Of a stretch of 64,000 nt of DNA, positions 1-12,399 are shown piece by piece. The stretch lies in contig OY811975.1 in NCBI GenBank assembly GCA_963681505.1, positions 7,874,946 to 7,938,945 on the forward strand. Direction: 5' to 3'. The DNA comes from Eunapius fragilis. Lineage: Eukaryota > Porifera > Demospongiae > Spongillida > Spongillidae. The translations under genes and the position numbers were made by a program. Position 1 is the first letter of the stretch. Each line of letters starts with the position of its first letter. The notes beneath the pieces are model-generated. The model was not told the origin of the DNA. It did no database searches and worked only from the letters and a program-made list of their open reading frames with translations.

Positions 1-394
1 GTTACGCAATAGGCGCAATAGTTACGTTTAGCAGCTGTTACGCATTGTTATTAGTTTGCGGTTAGGCGTTATGATTAACGTTCGAAAATACAATTTGGCG
101 TCAGTCGCCTGACGTAGAGTGCAACTGCTTCAAACAGGATCATGGGAGTCCCCGGTTGAATCGGCTGAAAGCGGACAGCACCCCCCCCCCCCACTGGTTG
201 AATCGGCCGAAAGCGGGCAACGTATTCGCGGCTGTCAAATGGCGCCCCTTGCCCTATCCTGGCCCCCCCCCCCCCCCCCCCCCCCCCATTCCAGAAAAGC
301 TGGGGACGCCATGAGGATATATACTGCAAGCAAAGCTGCAACAAGGAAACTATTGCAATTATATATATACAAGGTCGACCTAAATCTACAGTTT
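1..394. other. AT-rich non-genic start with poly-C runs
   Basis: No gene is recognisable. Two poly-C runs (about 180-192 and 265-288) break any reading frame and look like simple repeats. Short open frames on both strands are low complexity. Confidence 0.5.
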
Positions 395-882
395 TCAGAG
401 ACATCTATGGTACAAGGTAAACTCTAGCCTTCTTCTGCTTGGTACTAACTGATCCCTCAGATGAGGCCTTCCATGCTTACGTCCATTAGTAGAAGTGGAC
501 GTTTCTGTCATTTGGCCAATAGTTTGGTACACAGCACGAATTTTACCGGACAATGGCAGCTCACTTAATCTGATGGCCTTTTGTTTCTCCATCTCTTCAA
601 GTCTGGCAAAAACTCCATCAGCAGATATTTTTTGCTTTACCTTGCTCTTTGCTAACACCAACCTTCCAGCACACATTGATGACGGTTATCACCCTTGTTG
701 TGAGCTCTGGTTGCATGTTCATATGCCCATCCAGAATAGAAGTTGGGTTCAAAATTTGCTAATCCAACCTCATCACCTGATCCAATGAGGGATGCTCTGT
801 CAATTGCACCAGAAACAGTGAGGTTCATTTGCGCCAGGAGTTTACCAGCATGCCTCATTGCATTATAAGTGCATCCTGGCAT
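395..882 (-). pseudogene. Unrecognised coding-like relic, minus strand
   Basis: Two overlapping minus-strand reading frames, 882-652 and 676-395, read like one protein interrupted by a frame change near 655-675. The first part contains a GSGDEVGLANFEPNFYSGW-like stretch ending YEHATRAHNKG. The second has a charged, probably helical segment (ARLEEMEKQKAIRLSELPL). Composition and continuity look coding rather than random, but I do not recognise the family. It may be part of a decayed transposon or the 3' exons of a gene. No splice structure could be fixed. Confidence 0.3.
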
Positions 883-1559
883 TGCTGTTCTCCACCACAG
901 ATGTGCTTGTCAAGCAACTTTTGCGACTTATAATGATTGAAAGACTTTCAACATTGAGGATAAATAGCTTTTATCTGCCTCAATTCATCCTCACATTATT
1001 GCTGCTTTTCCATTTTCTGCAACTCCTTATTGCTAATACACTTCTCTCTCTTTGTGTGCCGCTTCTTCACCATCCTCACCTTCAAGCATGCATCAATTCC
1101 ATTTATGGACGGGCATATTTCAGATCACAAAAGTTTAGTTTATCAGCAGTACAGTAGTGTTTGTGATTGACTTCTCCATCAGTGCCACTGTGAGCTGTTT
1201 TGGAGTGGATACCTTCCGTCCTCCATCTCCCTGCTTCAAATATGCTTCTATGTGTGTCTGCTGGTGAGAAAAGGGAGTGTCAAAAACATTTTCTCCACTT
1301 TGTGCTTCAATATGTTAGTATGCCACAAGTTTCAAGCCAGCAGCTGAGCAGACATGAGGCAAAAGTAACTTTGTTTGTTTTCAGCAAGATTTCTGGCATT
1401 GTCGCTTTAGATTATTACCTTTTTCACATGAAAAACCGACATCTCAAAGCATGCAATGCAGCCTCGAAGCATGACAGCATATTTCCATCACATTTCTGCT
1501 CTCCTTGCACAATACAATCGAAGACGTAGATAGTTGGTTGGTCCTTTTCTTGATCAAGA

Positions 1560-1790
1560 CCATTCACACCCAAATCCTCAGACCCTGCTCACTTCCTTCA
1601 CCCCCACCTCATGCTCACTTCCCTCATCCTCCACCTCATGCTCACTTCCCTCACCCCCAGTTTCATGCTCACTTCTCTCACCCCCATTCTCATACCCACT
1701 TCCCTCACCCTCCATCTCATGCTCACTTTCCTCACCCCCATCTCTTGCACACTTTCTTCATCCCACCCATACTTTTGTCCTTCATTCCAC
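1560..1790. repeat. 24-bp CT-rich minisatellite
   Basis: About eight to nine degenerate copies of a 24-bp unit around CTCATGCTCACTTCCCTCAC. Because 24 is divisible by three, each frame gives an 8-residue peptide repeat. Read on the minus strand, one frame gives an acidic repeat (SEHE..GEG). Looser copies continue to about 1900. Coding status is unknown. Confidence 0.75.
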
Positions 1791-2298
1791 TCCCACTCCT
1801 GCTCATGTTTTTTTAACCTGCAAGCTCACTACCCTCATCCCACTGCTGTGCCCATCCTCTTGCTACACATATTCATGTCCCTCATCCCACTTGTGCTCAT
1901 TGCCATTGTACTTTGCTTCATCCTCAGTATCTACTACATGTACCTCCATCTGATTCCGCAATTGTGCTTCTTCTGATCTGAAATCCATCTCTACATAGTG
2001 TTTGTCAGTACTTTCAGATGGTCTGTTTATCACATCCTCTAGCGTTTTGGCTTCATGAACACCCCAGCTCCCCATCACATCATTCCTTTTTTACCATAGT
2101 CATCACCTTCTCGAAATCCCTTTGCAAGGAATTATTGTTTGAAGTCATACACAATGTAGGTGGTACTCGAGTCCATCTAGCAATGGTATGTTTCATCTTT
2201 CGAGCCTGTTGAGCAGCTTGCATCACATGAGCCATATACCTATAAGAGCGAGCCCACAGTGGTGTATGGCAAGGAATAGATCAGCAATTTCGGGCAGC

Positions 2299-2583
2299 CT
2301 AGTAAGGTCCACCAAACTTGCTCACAGCCACATGCCTCAACCTGTCATAAAAGAGTAATGGGCTTCGGCAAGCACTGCACTCAATCCGGCCACCAGCCTT
2401 TGGTTTCTTTTTAGCCTTCCTGTGAGGCACTAGGACCAATGAGAATACTGGTGAGTGTGTTGTAGCACTGTCGCTCTGCTCCACCACCAATCCCTTAGCT
2501 GAGCTGCAATAACTGAACTGGCTTCGAACCGTGCTTACTAAGATCTCCTGTATTGCTGGTTTTAGGCTGTGACACCAACTCAT
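2299..2583 (-). other. Open frame of unknown meaning
   Basis: A 94-codon minus-strand open frame with a basic patch (RKAKKKPKAGG) followed by an ECSAC motif. There is no recognisable domain, and neighbouring minus-strand frames (2078-1863) are similarly unassignable. Together with 395-882 it could be part of one decayed minus-strand gene, but this is speculative. Confidence 0.2.
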
Positions 2584-2989
2584 CCAACTCCTGATATGCC
2601 CTGAACTTCTGGCTTCAAGTTCTTGAGGCTGATGGATATCCTCACTGGTCTTCGATGTTCTCTGATGCCTTCACACCTTCCCTTGCATGCAATGCATGGC
2701 TATAGCTAAGGAAGGTGTGCATAACAGCAAGGAGGCCATGCAGCTCATCCCGCAGGGTGTGGTCTACATCTGATTGAGGTGCCAGGGCATCAATCACTTT
2801 GTCCACAATGGTGAAGTTGTCTATGTGGAAGTGAATTCATCTTGATGTAATCCACCCCAGCCTGTGCCTCTACCACCGCCGGTGATGTGTTTCACTATGG
2901 TGTAAAACAATGACCTGTTAATGTGTACCTTTCCAAAGCTTCTTGTTACCTTAACTGGTTGATGTTCCCACATCATATGTGTCATCTTT

Positions 2990-3300
2990 GTTATCACTTA
3001 ACAAAGACCATGCAGCTAAGCTAATGTTCCAGGCTAAGGTTGACATGTCATATCTGGATCATGGCATGACGATTCAACACTTCATCAAAACACAGCTTCG
3101 AGTTCCTTAGGATGCAATAGAATTCGCTGTTGAATTCATCTATAGTGATGAAAATATCAGCCGGTTAGCATGGGAAGCTAAAAAGCATACTCCCAATCGA
3201 AAGGATAAGTGGAAGAAGCTCGAGAAACTTGGGAGTCCATGTGGATATCAGCCATATCGATATGAGTTGATCCATGGTCAGCAAGAGATTGGAGGCTGAA
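2990..3300 (+). pseudogene. Unrecognised coding relic, plus strand
   Basis: A plus-strand frame runs through this stretch with a single stop and gives a protein-like sequence including VEFIYSDENISRLAWEAKK and then a lysine-rich segment. I have the impression of a widely repeated invertebrate transposon-associated protein but cannot name it. It is interrupted near 3105-3115. There is no start, splice site or partner gene. Confidence 0.3.
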
Positions 3301-3884
3301 TGACTTCTTTGAGCCCTCATTGAGCCTCAAATTGGGTAGCAACACATGTGCCCACACCTTGACATCTTTACATTCTGCACAGCGAAACCGTTACATGGAC
3401 ACGGTAATGTCTCATCACGTGACCTTACCCGTCTCTTTGATGTAGGCGGATACCGTTGAAATCAATTACAACGGGCCGTCTGTGGACTGAGAGTGGACGG
3501 TAGCGTCTCTTTCCCCATCACTCTTTCACGTCATTTATACGTTATAATCCGTCACTTCGGTAAATCGACGGTTAAAGAGGCTCGCTTTTTACCCTGTCGT
3601 ACCGTCGGTACGCAACGTTGGGTTTTAGGCAACCGCGCCGCTTCTATCCATGCAGCACCACACCATCACATGCAACTTTCTCAGATTCTGAAGCAGTTTT
3701 AAAAATACAAATACATAGGGATGTACGAAAGGGAAACGCAAGTATTTTGCTTGGTCTCTGTACGTATTGATGTACAAAACAACTGTACTGGTAGGATTCT
3801 CAGTGTCCTGTTGAAAGTATGAATATAGGATGAGAACCACACGAAGTACTTGCTTAAACACAATTGCGGTAGTGCGTCAAACCT

Positions 3885-4330
3885 GTACGACAGTACACAA
3901 CTCTCTCGTAATCAAACCTTCATCTGTTAAAAAGTCCAGGTGAGAAAATGAGATTCTTTGCACATACCTCATTGCGCTCCAAAGACAAACAAAGTAACTT
4001 CGCGGAAAGGCACTGTAAGCGAGGAAACAAAAATCATATGCCCAACAATAATACAACAACTTACAGATTGGAAAGAGTATACCGTAATGCGAAAGGCATA
4101 ACTCTCTTGCCAGCAAACGTTCATCTGTTACAAAAAAATTACATACTTGAGACACATTGACATACCTCATGGCGCTCCAGAGTACGACGTGGAAAGGGTA
4201 AGCGAGAGGAAAAACAAGTATCAGGCATCAACTTACATAACGAAAAGCACGTACTTTCGCGTTACAACCTATTCCTGTAGACGAAAGAAGGGGGTTCGAC
4301 ACAACAAAAATGGCGCCTACCGACACATTT
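3885..4330 (-). repeat. Diverged 201-bp tandem duplication
   Basis: Two tandem units share anchors: TTCATCTGTTA at 3919 and at 4120, and CATACCTCATKGCGCTCCA about 45 bp after each. On the minus strand each unit resembles a pair of short exons with splice-like borders (cag| before GATGAA, CGCMATGAG|gtatgt). This could be a tandemly duplicated exon pair of an unidentified gene or a plain tandem repeat; splice evidence is weak in the second unit. Confidence 0.5.
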
Positions 4331-4499
4331 AACTGATGAAGCTACGCCCATAAAGGTCCACACCTCCCAGGAGACCATTATGTGTGTTACATCTGCTGAT
4401 TTTGAAACACTCAGGACATGTAGATCTACACTCGTACTCCCCACAGTGGTGACAGTAACGTCGCTTGCAGCTCATTTTGAAAGGTGACTTATATCACGT

Positions 4500-4700
4500 G
4501 ACCATGACGTCAATAACTATGTGGACGGTACCGTGCTGTGGCGTTCGTCGATTACCAGTGTACATACACGGGCCCCGTCACAGAACGTTTCCGTGACATT
4601 TACGTAGAAGTCCGTCATGTTCGATAGAGAGGAGTACCGTTGCAACCCGTCTCCGGATAGCGGTTTCGCTGTGCTGTATTCTGGTCATACTGGCATGGTC
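4500..4700. repeat. Dispersed repeat, copy 1
   Basis: Contains GTTCGTCGATTACC, then TACACGGGC, then TTCCGTGACATTT and GTAGAAGTCCGTCATGTTCG, followed by a CCGTTGCAACCCGTCTC block. The same blocks recur in the same order at 11950-12130 with small indels. No coding content is recognised. Confidence 0.7.
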
Positions 4701-4799
4701 GATCTTCCTGTCACTAGCCCACTCTACCTGCCGCCTAACTTCGATGCTAGGAAGTGTTGGTACGCTATTATCGTGCTCATCGCAACCCATTAGCTTTAG

Positions 4800-5985
4800 T
4801 ACCTGCCAATGTGGACTTGCGATGATGTATAGTTGCTGGTGCCTTCATTCATCGTATCGAGCTCTGATGCCGGTTCAGCAGCAAAACGTGATGTATACAT
4901 GTAGCACGCCGCTCGGGATTTAACCGATTTCCAGCACTGCGCTAGCCTTCTTCGGGCGACCACGCGTACGGGGTTGGCATGTACAACACTTTGTGCAACT
5001 AGTCTCAGCATCGCATTTGCCACACACACTGGCTTCTTATGGGTGCTAAAACAAGCGAGCGACATGATCGACTGCAATGACGTAGCACTTCTGTATAATT
5101 GTCATGGTCTGGGAACTAGTTAGGGCAAGCTTGTATTTGGATATTAAATGCGAACAGAGCTTACCCTGAACATGAAATTGCTGTACCATCTATATGAGTT
5201 AGGTAGTAATGAAATGGCGCACCAAGTATATCATACATGTAAAACAGCACTTTTAAAAAGTGTATATTTTTATTCGCGATTATCGAGATATTGCAAACCG
5301 CGTCGCCTCAAACGAATGCAGGCTAGTGTGTATACTAAAAATAGCAAAGGAACACACACAGCATGAGTTGGGCTATCGGAATATGTATACCAAAATGCAA
5401 ATGGCACGTTTCCGACGAATTTTCCAAAAAAGCGTTCTACAAAAAAATGATTAGTTTTCGTCGATCCGGTGTTTAGCGTTAAAAAAAATGAATTGTTGAA
5501 AAATTATTCTAACTGGAAAGCAACTGGTGTTCCGGAAGAGGAGGCACTTGATACTACTAACTACCCAATAGCATCTTTGTTTTGATCTAGGCTCGCTTAC
5601 GCTGCCAAACGTCCATTGATCTTCGATTGGTGTGAAGCCTGTGTAAACATATACCACTGTCAGGAAGGTCCATGGAACACTTTGTGGTGCTGCAGTGTTG
5701 CTACTGTAACGCGGCCACGAATTCACAGAGACTGCTGTTAGAATATATTAGCAGCACTTAAGAGATACAATCACAGCTCCCCAGATACAAAAGGACATAC
5801 GCTTATATACAGATAAATGCACGTGCATATAGACAGACAGTTTATGGTTCAAAGGTAGACCAACATCAGGTGATAATGTACATCTGCATTACACTACTAT
5901 GACACTAAGTCCACGAGTGGGAACGACCAGGCATAATAGGAAAGGCAATAGAATGCAGGGCACGATAGCATTGCAGACATGTTTC
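4800..5985. other. Non-genic stretch
   Basis: No recognisable gene or RNA. Short minus-strand frames at 5077-4796 and 5726-5451 have no domain signature and no convincing splice borders. Confidence 0.4.
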
Positions 5986-6425
5986 CCATGAGAGTCCCCA
6001 GGTCCAGAGTGCAGCCAATGTCATTACCATAGTGGCCTTGCAAATATCAGAGAACTGCACATGCAGTCCGCTGTGCATCATGAAAGGGGCGGAGCCTAGT
6101 TGGGTAAGATGCAGGGGTTTACAATCTAAAATGCCTTAGAAGTGTTCCAGGAACTGTTTGTGACAACAGCAGAGTGGCTACCATGACAACAGGGCCAAAA
6201 GGGTGCATTGTTCACACAGTGGACTGGGTACCACCCAGGCCAAATGGTAACCATCTTTTGAACACAGGGCATGCATGAGTCATGAGTCCCCCAGGTCCAG
6301 AGTGCTTATCATAGTGGCTTTAAACACACACAAATACCAGATGACATATTGCAATACAGACCATTGTACATATTAAAACGAGTGCCGTGGAGCCTATTTG
6401 GGTGATAGGTAAGGCGGTTAATAAC
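5985..6425. repeat. Two diverged direct repeats about 290 bp apart
   Basis: A block beginning GAGTCCCCAGGTCCAGAGTGC near 5992 recurs near 6283, and each copy ends in a GTGGAGCCTATTTGGGT-like block (about 6085 and 6390). The copies differ by substitutions and indels, so the duplication is old. No function is seen. Confidence 0.6.
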
Positions 6426-6429
6426 TTGA

Positions 6430-8560
6430 TAAAAGAGAGAAGTTTCTGAGGCACGGGCATCGTAATACAATTAGAATGCTATATTTTAATTAATATCTTA
6501 ATCAATGCACATCATACTCATGAAGGCGGTTGAACTTATTGGATATGTTGATTACTGTTGATGAGTACACTCAATGCTTAAATGGATCCACTAGTAGTCA
6601 TGTCGGAGTGACACAATAAGGTCATGCCGTTCGGCATGAAGGCACCCGAACATCCTGACCAGCGTTCAAGTCCAAAAAGTTTCTCTAAGTTTACATCTTG
6701 TGTAGTCCTACTCCCACGTTACAGTTAATCTTTGGGCTCTCCTAGTGTTTAGATCGAACGGAACCATATTGTTCTAAATACAAGGTCGTTTACCAAGACG
6801 TGGCTCGAACTTAGCGTCTGCGCAGATGCGCTTGCCAAGGACGGGCCACGCGCAACTAGTACCCAATGTTTTTCTTAGAACGAGGGTGAGGGATTGGTAT
6901 TTCCTCACGCGACTGTAATGGTAAGCGTTGTATTTTATCATTTACATCAGCTGAATGCAATAGTTCAGCACAACCTACAATGGTCTTCAATGCGTTCCAT
7001 GATATATTTTTGCTGTACTTGATTATTTGTAGCATTTAAAAATACAACAGGATACACTTGGTGCAAAGTAATGTATAACTGTTGTGCAATAAGAAAACCG
7101 TTGCAATTTGCTGTAGCGTTTCTAACTTTTTTCCCTGTGCCCGAGGGGGGGAGGTGGGGGGTTGGGGGTATATGTCTCGCATAACAATGATAGGCGCATA
7201 ACCGCATGCTGTACATTGAAAATTGTCTTTGATACTTATCACAACTTCATTTCCGAATGCCTAAATGAATGTGTAAAGTATCGTTGTACAGCATTTATTT
7301 CCTCATTATCGCGATTCATAATTTCCATTTTGAAAAATTTCTTCATGTACCTAATAATAATGTATGCGGCATCGTAAAGGCTCTCGTACTGGTCATGCGC
7401 CAACATTCTTCGTTACGACATGGATGGTGATAGCACTGCTATCTCCTGTCAGGAGCAGTTCTTTTTTCTGCTATTGCTTCGATACGATGACGTGAGTGCC
7501 TTCACTACCTCGGTGAGTTGCCAATCAGTGATACTGCAAGAACGATCAGCGATGTTTTAATACGGCGTCTCATAACTCAAATGCATGCATCTTTCTCAAG
7601 TTTCTGGCGTAATTAGGACTCTTCTAATAAGACCTTTTCTTTTTTGAAAGAGAATGCTGAGCTATACATTAAAGCCTTATACTTCAATGAATGGAAAGAG
7701 GGGGTTTGCGATTTGCATGATCGTGTGAAATGATAAACGGCAAGCAGCGAAGCCACGCCACCCTCTAGTAGAATGATTTGTCCCATTTGTTTGCAAGTAT
7801 TTTTGTAAGTTACTGTGGCAGATGGTGCCCATGTCTCCAGCGAAGAAACTACAATGGAGGTAACTCAGATGACTATTATACATGCCGAACTCAATGTTTT
7901 CTCAAAAATGTCTTCGGTAGTAACTGGATGGTGAGAGAGTATTATTGGATGGAGCATATAGATCGAAATCTCTGACATAAAAAAGCGTTCGCTTATATCC
8001 CCAATAACTATCATGCAGCTTAATTGTGTGTCATGTGACATTGAGTACCAGCTTCACTACTCGTTGATGGGCTAGAACGTCTCTCCTGTAGCTGTGTTAA
8101 CTTGAGATTCGGTTCAATGCAGACATTGTGGCGTACTTCTACCATTAGGCATTTGTGCATCGCTAGGGCGTAGATATGTTTGGTTCTATGCTGATAAAGA
8201 AGTAACGTATACAATATTTCGCGAGTATGCTAATCCATCGATCCGGCGATGGAAGTTGCCGCTACCTAACTCAGACTAAGATTTTGGACTCGCAGCTTGT
8301 CGTACATTGTATATGCTATGGCTTCATAATTGGTCATGAAACGCTCTTTTTCGGTAGATTAACATATGATTTTATGTATGCATGCATGGGGTGGTTGGGT
8401 TTTGTCAATGCTTCGTCACCACTGTTTGAGATCCTGATTGTATTTTACATGTGTATCATAATAAATTAGGTTCATGTATGCGCGAGTGTTCATAACTATC
8501 GACCGTGCTTGCTGACTTCACATATACATATATGTTTACAATACGCATTCCTTCTGCCCA
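6430..8560. other. Non-genic stretch upstream of the rolling-stone-like exon
   Basis: No recognised coding sequence. A G-rich run lies near 7145-7170. The missing 5' exon of the membrane-protein gene at 8564 should lie in or before this stretch, but I could not identify it; the open frame at 8227-8469 does not resemble the expected N-terminus. Confidence 0.4.
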
Positions 8561-8563
8561 CAG

Positions 8564-9370
8564 TGGGTCCCTTTGCACCTATTCTGCATCTACAGGGTCC
8601 TCATATCTCTCTACGTGCTCGGATGGCTCGTCGCGGCCGAAGCCTTGCAGTCTGCAGGAGCAGAATTCTTTATTTACCTTACTACCCTGTCTTATATTCT
8701 TCTCACACTAGGGTTCCTATGGCGAGCGGCAATATCGATCGTATACACCGCAAGTTACTATGGAAGCAAAGAGAAGCTGGCACGGTTCTTCCCGACAAGC
8801 GCAAGCGATGTGCGTGCCTACAACCAAGACAACATGAGGTGGTACCTGAAAATATCATGGTTTATGCACACGACTTCTTCCGTTCTTGCTGTGGGTGTCG
8901 CTCTGTTGTACTGGGCATTATTGTGTGCTGTTCAAAAATGGTCTTCATCGCAAAGTACCAGTTACAATACGACCAACCTCACGCAGTCAATGAGCTGCCA
9001 ACCTACCGCCATGAATATGCACTTTCATGGAGTGAACGCGATCATCGCCCTCTTCGACATTTTAATGAGTAGCGTTCCTTTTCCACTCTGCCATATATTT
9101 TACACCAGCATCCTTACGTTCTTCTACGTCATATTTTCGTTGATCTACTGGGGCGCGTATCACCGTTCCAATATTGGGGTCATATATCCCATCCTTGACT
9201 ACGGCAATTACTCCGGTTTTGTCGCCGTTGCTCTAATCATTGTGCCAATGGCGCTGTACTTAGTGCTGCTTTTCATTGTCAAGTTACGCGATAGGGCGCT
9301 GCAAAAGTTTTTTTCAAGACAAGTAATTAGGGAAAGTGCCATGGATGATGGATATGTTGTACTGAACTGA
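8564..9370 (+). CDS. Rolling-stone-like multipass membrane protein, terminal exon
   Basis: Long exon with a phase-0 acceptor (cccacag at 8557-8563) and a stop at 9370; it codes for about 268 residues. It has roughly six hydrophobic segments, near the start (VLISLYVLGWLV), then FFIYLTTLSYILLTLGFLW, an HTTSSVLAVGVALLYWAL segment, two around the conserved FFYVIFSLIYWGAYH, and VALIIVPMALYLVLLFIV. The order ILMSSVP, then F.YVIFSLIYW, then a VIYPILDYGN-like C-terminal motif is typical of the rolling stone family, known from Drosophila myoblast fusion and otherwise poorly understood; the exact role here is not inferable. Family members are usually 250-300 residues, so most of the protein is here, with roughly 20-40 N-terminal residues on an upstream exon not found. 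N-glycosylation-like NTTNLT motifs lie in the loop near 8955-8975. The reading frame is intact, unlike most of the window, which supports a functional host gene. Confidence 0.75.
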   Translation, partial: WVPLHLFCIYRVLISLYVLGWLVAAEALQSAGAEFFIYLTTLSYILLTLGFLWRAAISIVYTASYYGSKEKLARFFPTSASDVRAYNQDNMRWYLKISWFMHTTSSVLAVGVALLYWALLCAVQKWSSSQSTSYNTTNLTQSMSCQPTAMNMHFHGVNAIIALFDILMSSVPFPLCHIFYTSILTFFYVIFSLIYWGAYHRSNIGVIYPILDYGNYSGFVAVALIIVPMALYLVLLFIVKLRDRALQKFFSRQVIRESAMDDGYVVLN

Positions 9371-9893
9371 TTCAACTGAAAGCCTTTTGTAAAACCAAAA
9401 AATACTAATGAAGGTACACTGTACTTCATTTCATATGGTATGTTTTTTTCAAATGTAGTTAGCATGCATGTCTGAAGTCTATTTCAGAACATTACGTATT
9501 TGAATTGGTTCGAATTTTTATCAGACCTCAATGATCAATATTTTACGGAAGCATGTTCCATATAGGATTGATGTCGGATAATGATTGCATTTTTTTTTTA
9601 AATCGTGAATCGAATCATTTCCCTTTTTGTCGCCATCGAACGATAACACAAATAGGAACAGTTGGAATGTTGCATGAAATAGTCAGGAGGTACGGCCAAC
9701 ATTGACGTAATTTTTATTTATTGCTCATTAGATAACTTGTCATTACGCTAGCTGTACCTGCATGTGCAGCGTGCGCCGGAACGTACGAAACCACGTAGTG
9801 GAACCTAATCAGTTTATTGCCAATCGGCTTCCGTTAGGGCGATTTAAGCATCGTGAGAAACGGGTCTAGCAAGGTAGAGCGTTTATTTTTCAG
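9371..9893. other. 3' flank of the membrane-protein gene
   Basis: AT-rich; presumably the 3' UTR and intergenic DNA. No clear AATAAA is seen close to the stop. No other feature is visible. Confidence 0.4.
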
Positions 9894-10953
9894 GTTTGTT
9901 CAGAGATGATATATAGAGGGATTGGAAACCCACCCACGCACGCATGTATTCTCTATGCAATGCACACGGACAGGGCTATCTAGTGAGAATCGCATCAATA
10001 AACGTGCAAAATCGCTGGAAAAGGCGGGAGCAGAGTTACATATTATGTCAAATTCAGTAGAATTTTGTACGACAACAGCCCAGCAAAGTTGAATTCTAAG
10101 ATAGCAAAGGCGTGAGGGAATACATATTTACGCTATATTTGTTGCGAGCCTTGTTAAAGTTTTTTTTTAATTCTTCGTCTTCGGGTCGCCATCTTGACAC
10201 GGGGTCTTTGTGTACCTCCATCGGCTTCCATGTATGAGGTCTGTTGTTTATTTTTGCTTCTACAGGTAGATCTAGTTGTTTTGCGTGGCGTAGTGGTGGT
10301 GGTTTGGGGAGCTCCTATCAAGCGTAAAGTGTGTTTCAGGCATTTGTTTGACTTTTGGAGTCCCTTACTTTGTGTACCTTTATCACCGTGTTGGCTGGAA
10401 AGACGATATTTTAAGGTATATTTTGAGATAGTGCTATGTTGATAATGTGGTGTGGGCATATCTTGGCTCGTATCAAAAGTTGTTTGGGCAATGCACACAG
10501 CACAGTCTTCGAAGGTGTAATGGACGGGTTCAATCTACCCTGTTATTTATACGCCAGAGATAACATACAGACATGCCTCTATAACGAGGCAGTCTTACAA
10601 ATACAGCAAAGTGAAAATATTTTATTTCTTTGGTCAATAATGCCGGTTGACTATTGAAGGCATCTCCAACACAGTGTTAGATATGGTTGTGCATGTGATC
10701 AAGATACGTGGCTTCGCCCAAGCTAATGCTTGGATGGAGCTGTACAAGAAGGCATAGAAGAAAAGTAGGCAGAAAACAATGGGTCTTAGAAAGCAACTAA
10801 TTGCACAAAAAAAGAAAAAAAAGGTTGTAATGTTCTATGTTCTGTGTGCTAATACGCGTATGGCTTCAACACCCTTGCTAGCCCTATCTGCGTTAATTGG
10901 TGTTGCGGGGGCGGGTTACCAATCCCTCTATATATTATCTCTGGTTTGTTCAC
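9894..10953. mobile_element. Candidate non-autonomous element with imperfect inverted ends
   Basis: A block TTTGTTCAGAGATGATATA at 9895 continuing to TAGAGGGATTGG is found in reverse complement at 10919-10953. The matching arms are about 35-40 bp with a few differences, and the segment between them is about 1 kb without recognisable coding sequence. This arrangement fits a MITE-like DNA element, but no target duplication was established. Confidence 0.4.
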
Positions 10954-11949
10954 CTGCGTTACAAGATCTTTTTTTACGTCATGACACTTGTCATTCATGC
11001 CAACAGTATGAAAGGAAGTTGCAGATCCCATGCAGCTCTTCTCATTCTCCCCCACAGCAATGCTCAGCATGTTCAACAAGGACCTGTTAAAGCGCTAAAC
11101 CATCCCGCCTGATTGAGGATGGTATGGGGTGGTTCTTGTCCCCAGCATACACTCCATTTAATTATATAATAAAACATAAACACACACAACAACAAACTCT
11201 AGATAGAATGGCCCTGGAGTTGGCTCTGATTAGGGTCAAGTTCAGTCTTCCATAGATCTGGTTTGTTGTGATGGACTTCGGCTGCCCCAGTCTAGTGGAT
11301 AGTCTACCAGCAAGTCTAGAGAGACTACGTTGAGCTTCTGTTCCCTAACTCCAAAAGACTCTACTACCACCAGAGGGATGCAAACCCAGCGTAGCTCTCC
11401 ATTTAACGATTAACGATAGCGCAAGCCATGTAGCATGGTATCGCAAATACTAGCTCTGTCATCAAAAAAACCTAATGGTTTATGTTTTGTGGGGGGGGGG
11501 GGGGTCATAATATATATTATTCATCTTCAAATTAAGTGGTCGCACCGTATTAATCAAATGACAAAGCCGTAGCGTCCCAACAAGGGTGAGAGTGTGGGAA
11601 GCTTTTAAACAAGTATCATGAAACGTAATGATATTTCAGCTCTAGAGTACTAGCACATCCATGGGCATGGCTAAGGCATTTATAACACGCAGCCAACACA
11701 GTGGCGTAGGCACGGAGGCAGCGGGGGAAATTGCCTCGCGCTTTTGATCTTTGCTGTAGCAGGGATGGCGACTATACATAAATGGAGAGAGAGACAGGGT
11801 GGGGGGGATGGGGCATGAATTTGGTTAAATAGAATACATATGAGACACTATTTGTCATTGAATGTGTTGATAATGAATCAAGTTTTATTGATTGGCCCCC
11901 AATTAATCTACTTTCAGTAATAATGTCGAGCAATTCTTCATTGGTATTA
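10954..11949. other. Non-genic stretch
   Basis: Contains a poly-G run (about 11491-11504) and a CAGTGGCGTAGGCA block at 11699 that resembles hAT-type element ends, without a partner found. No gene is recognised. Confidence 0.35.
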
Positions 11950-12130
11950 TATGATGACAGTGTTCGTCGATTACCATTCGTACTACATGTACTACATACA
12001 CGGGCACCGTTTCCGTGACATTTAGGTAGAAGTCCGTCATGTTCGAAAGAGACGGAGCACCGTTGCAACCCGTCTCGGTTTCGCTGTGCTTCGTGCTGCT
12101 GTTCTGTGCATTCGTGAAAGCAGGTCATCA
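11950..12130. repeat. Dispersed repeat, copy 2
   Basis: Direct-orientation second copy of the repeat at 4500-4700, sharing GTTCGTCGATTACC, TTCCGTGACATTT, GTAGAAGTCCGTCATGTTCG and CCGTTGCAACCCGTCTC in order, with a few small deletions. Confidence 0.7.
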
Positions 12131-12399
12131 CATATCAACCCTATTTATGAGCATGACCTTACCCTTGCCACTGTTGAGGGTAAGATACCATCCTCAGTCT
12201 AAAAATCTATCAGTAACATTTTTGTTTTTATGCATTGTTTTGTACAGTATTGGATTATTGTATTTGGAAATCATAATACAAGTTTCACCTTCAAAATAAA
12301 AACTAATACATGTAAGGATAAATGAAAAGTGCAACACAACAACAAAATCTAAGTTATAGGAGCATCCACACCACACCACACATCTCAACCCTTGTCCTC

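Noticed and set aside
119..427. Pro-rich open frames over poly-C runs
   Set aside because: Created by low-complexity C/G runs; the frames on both strands depend on run length.
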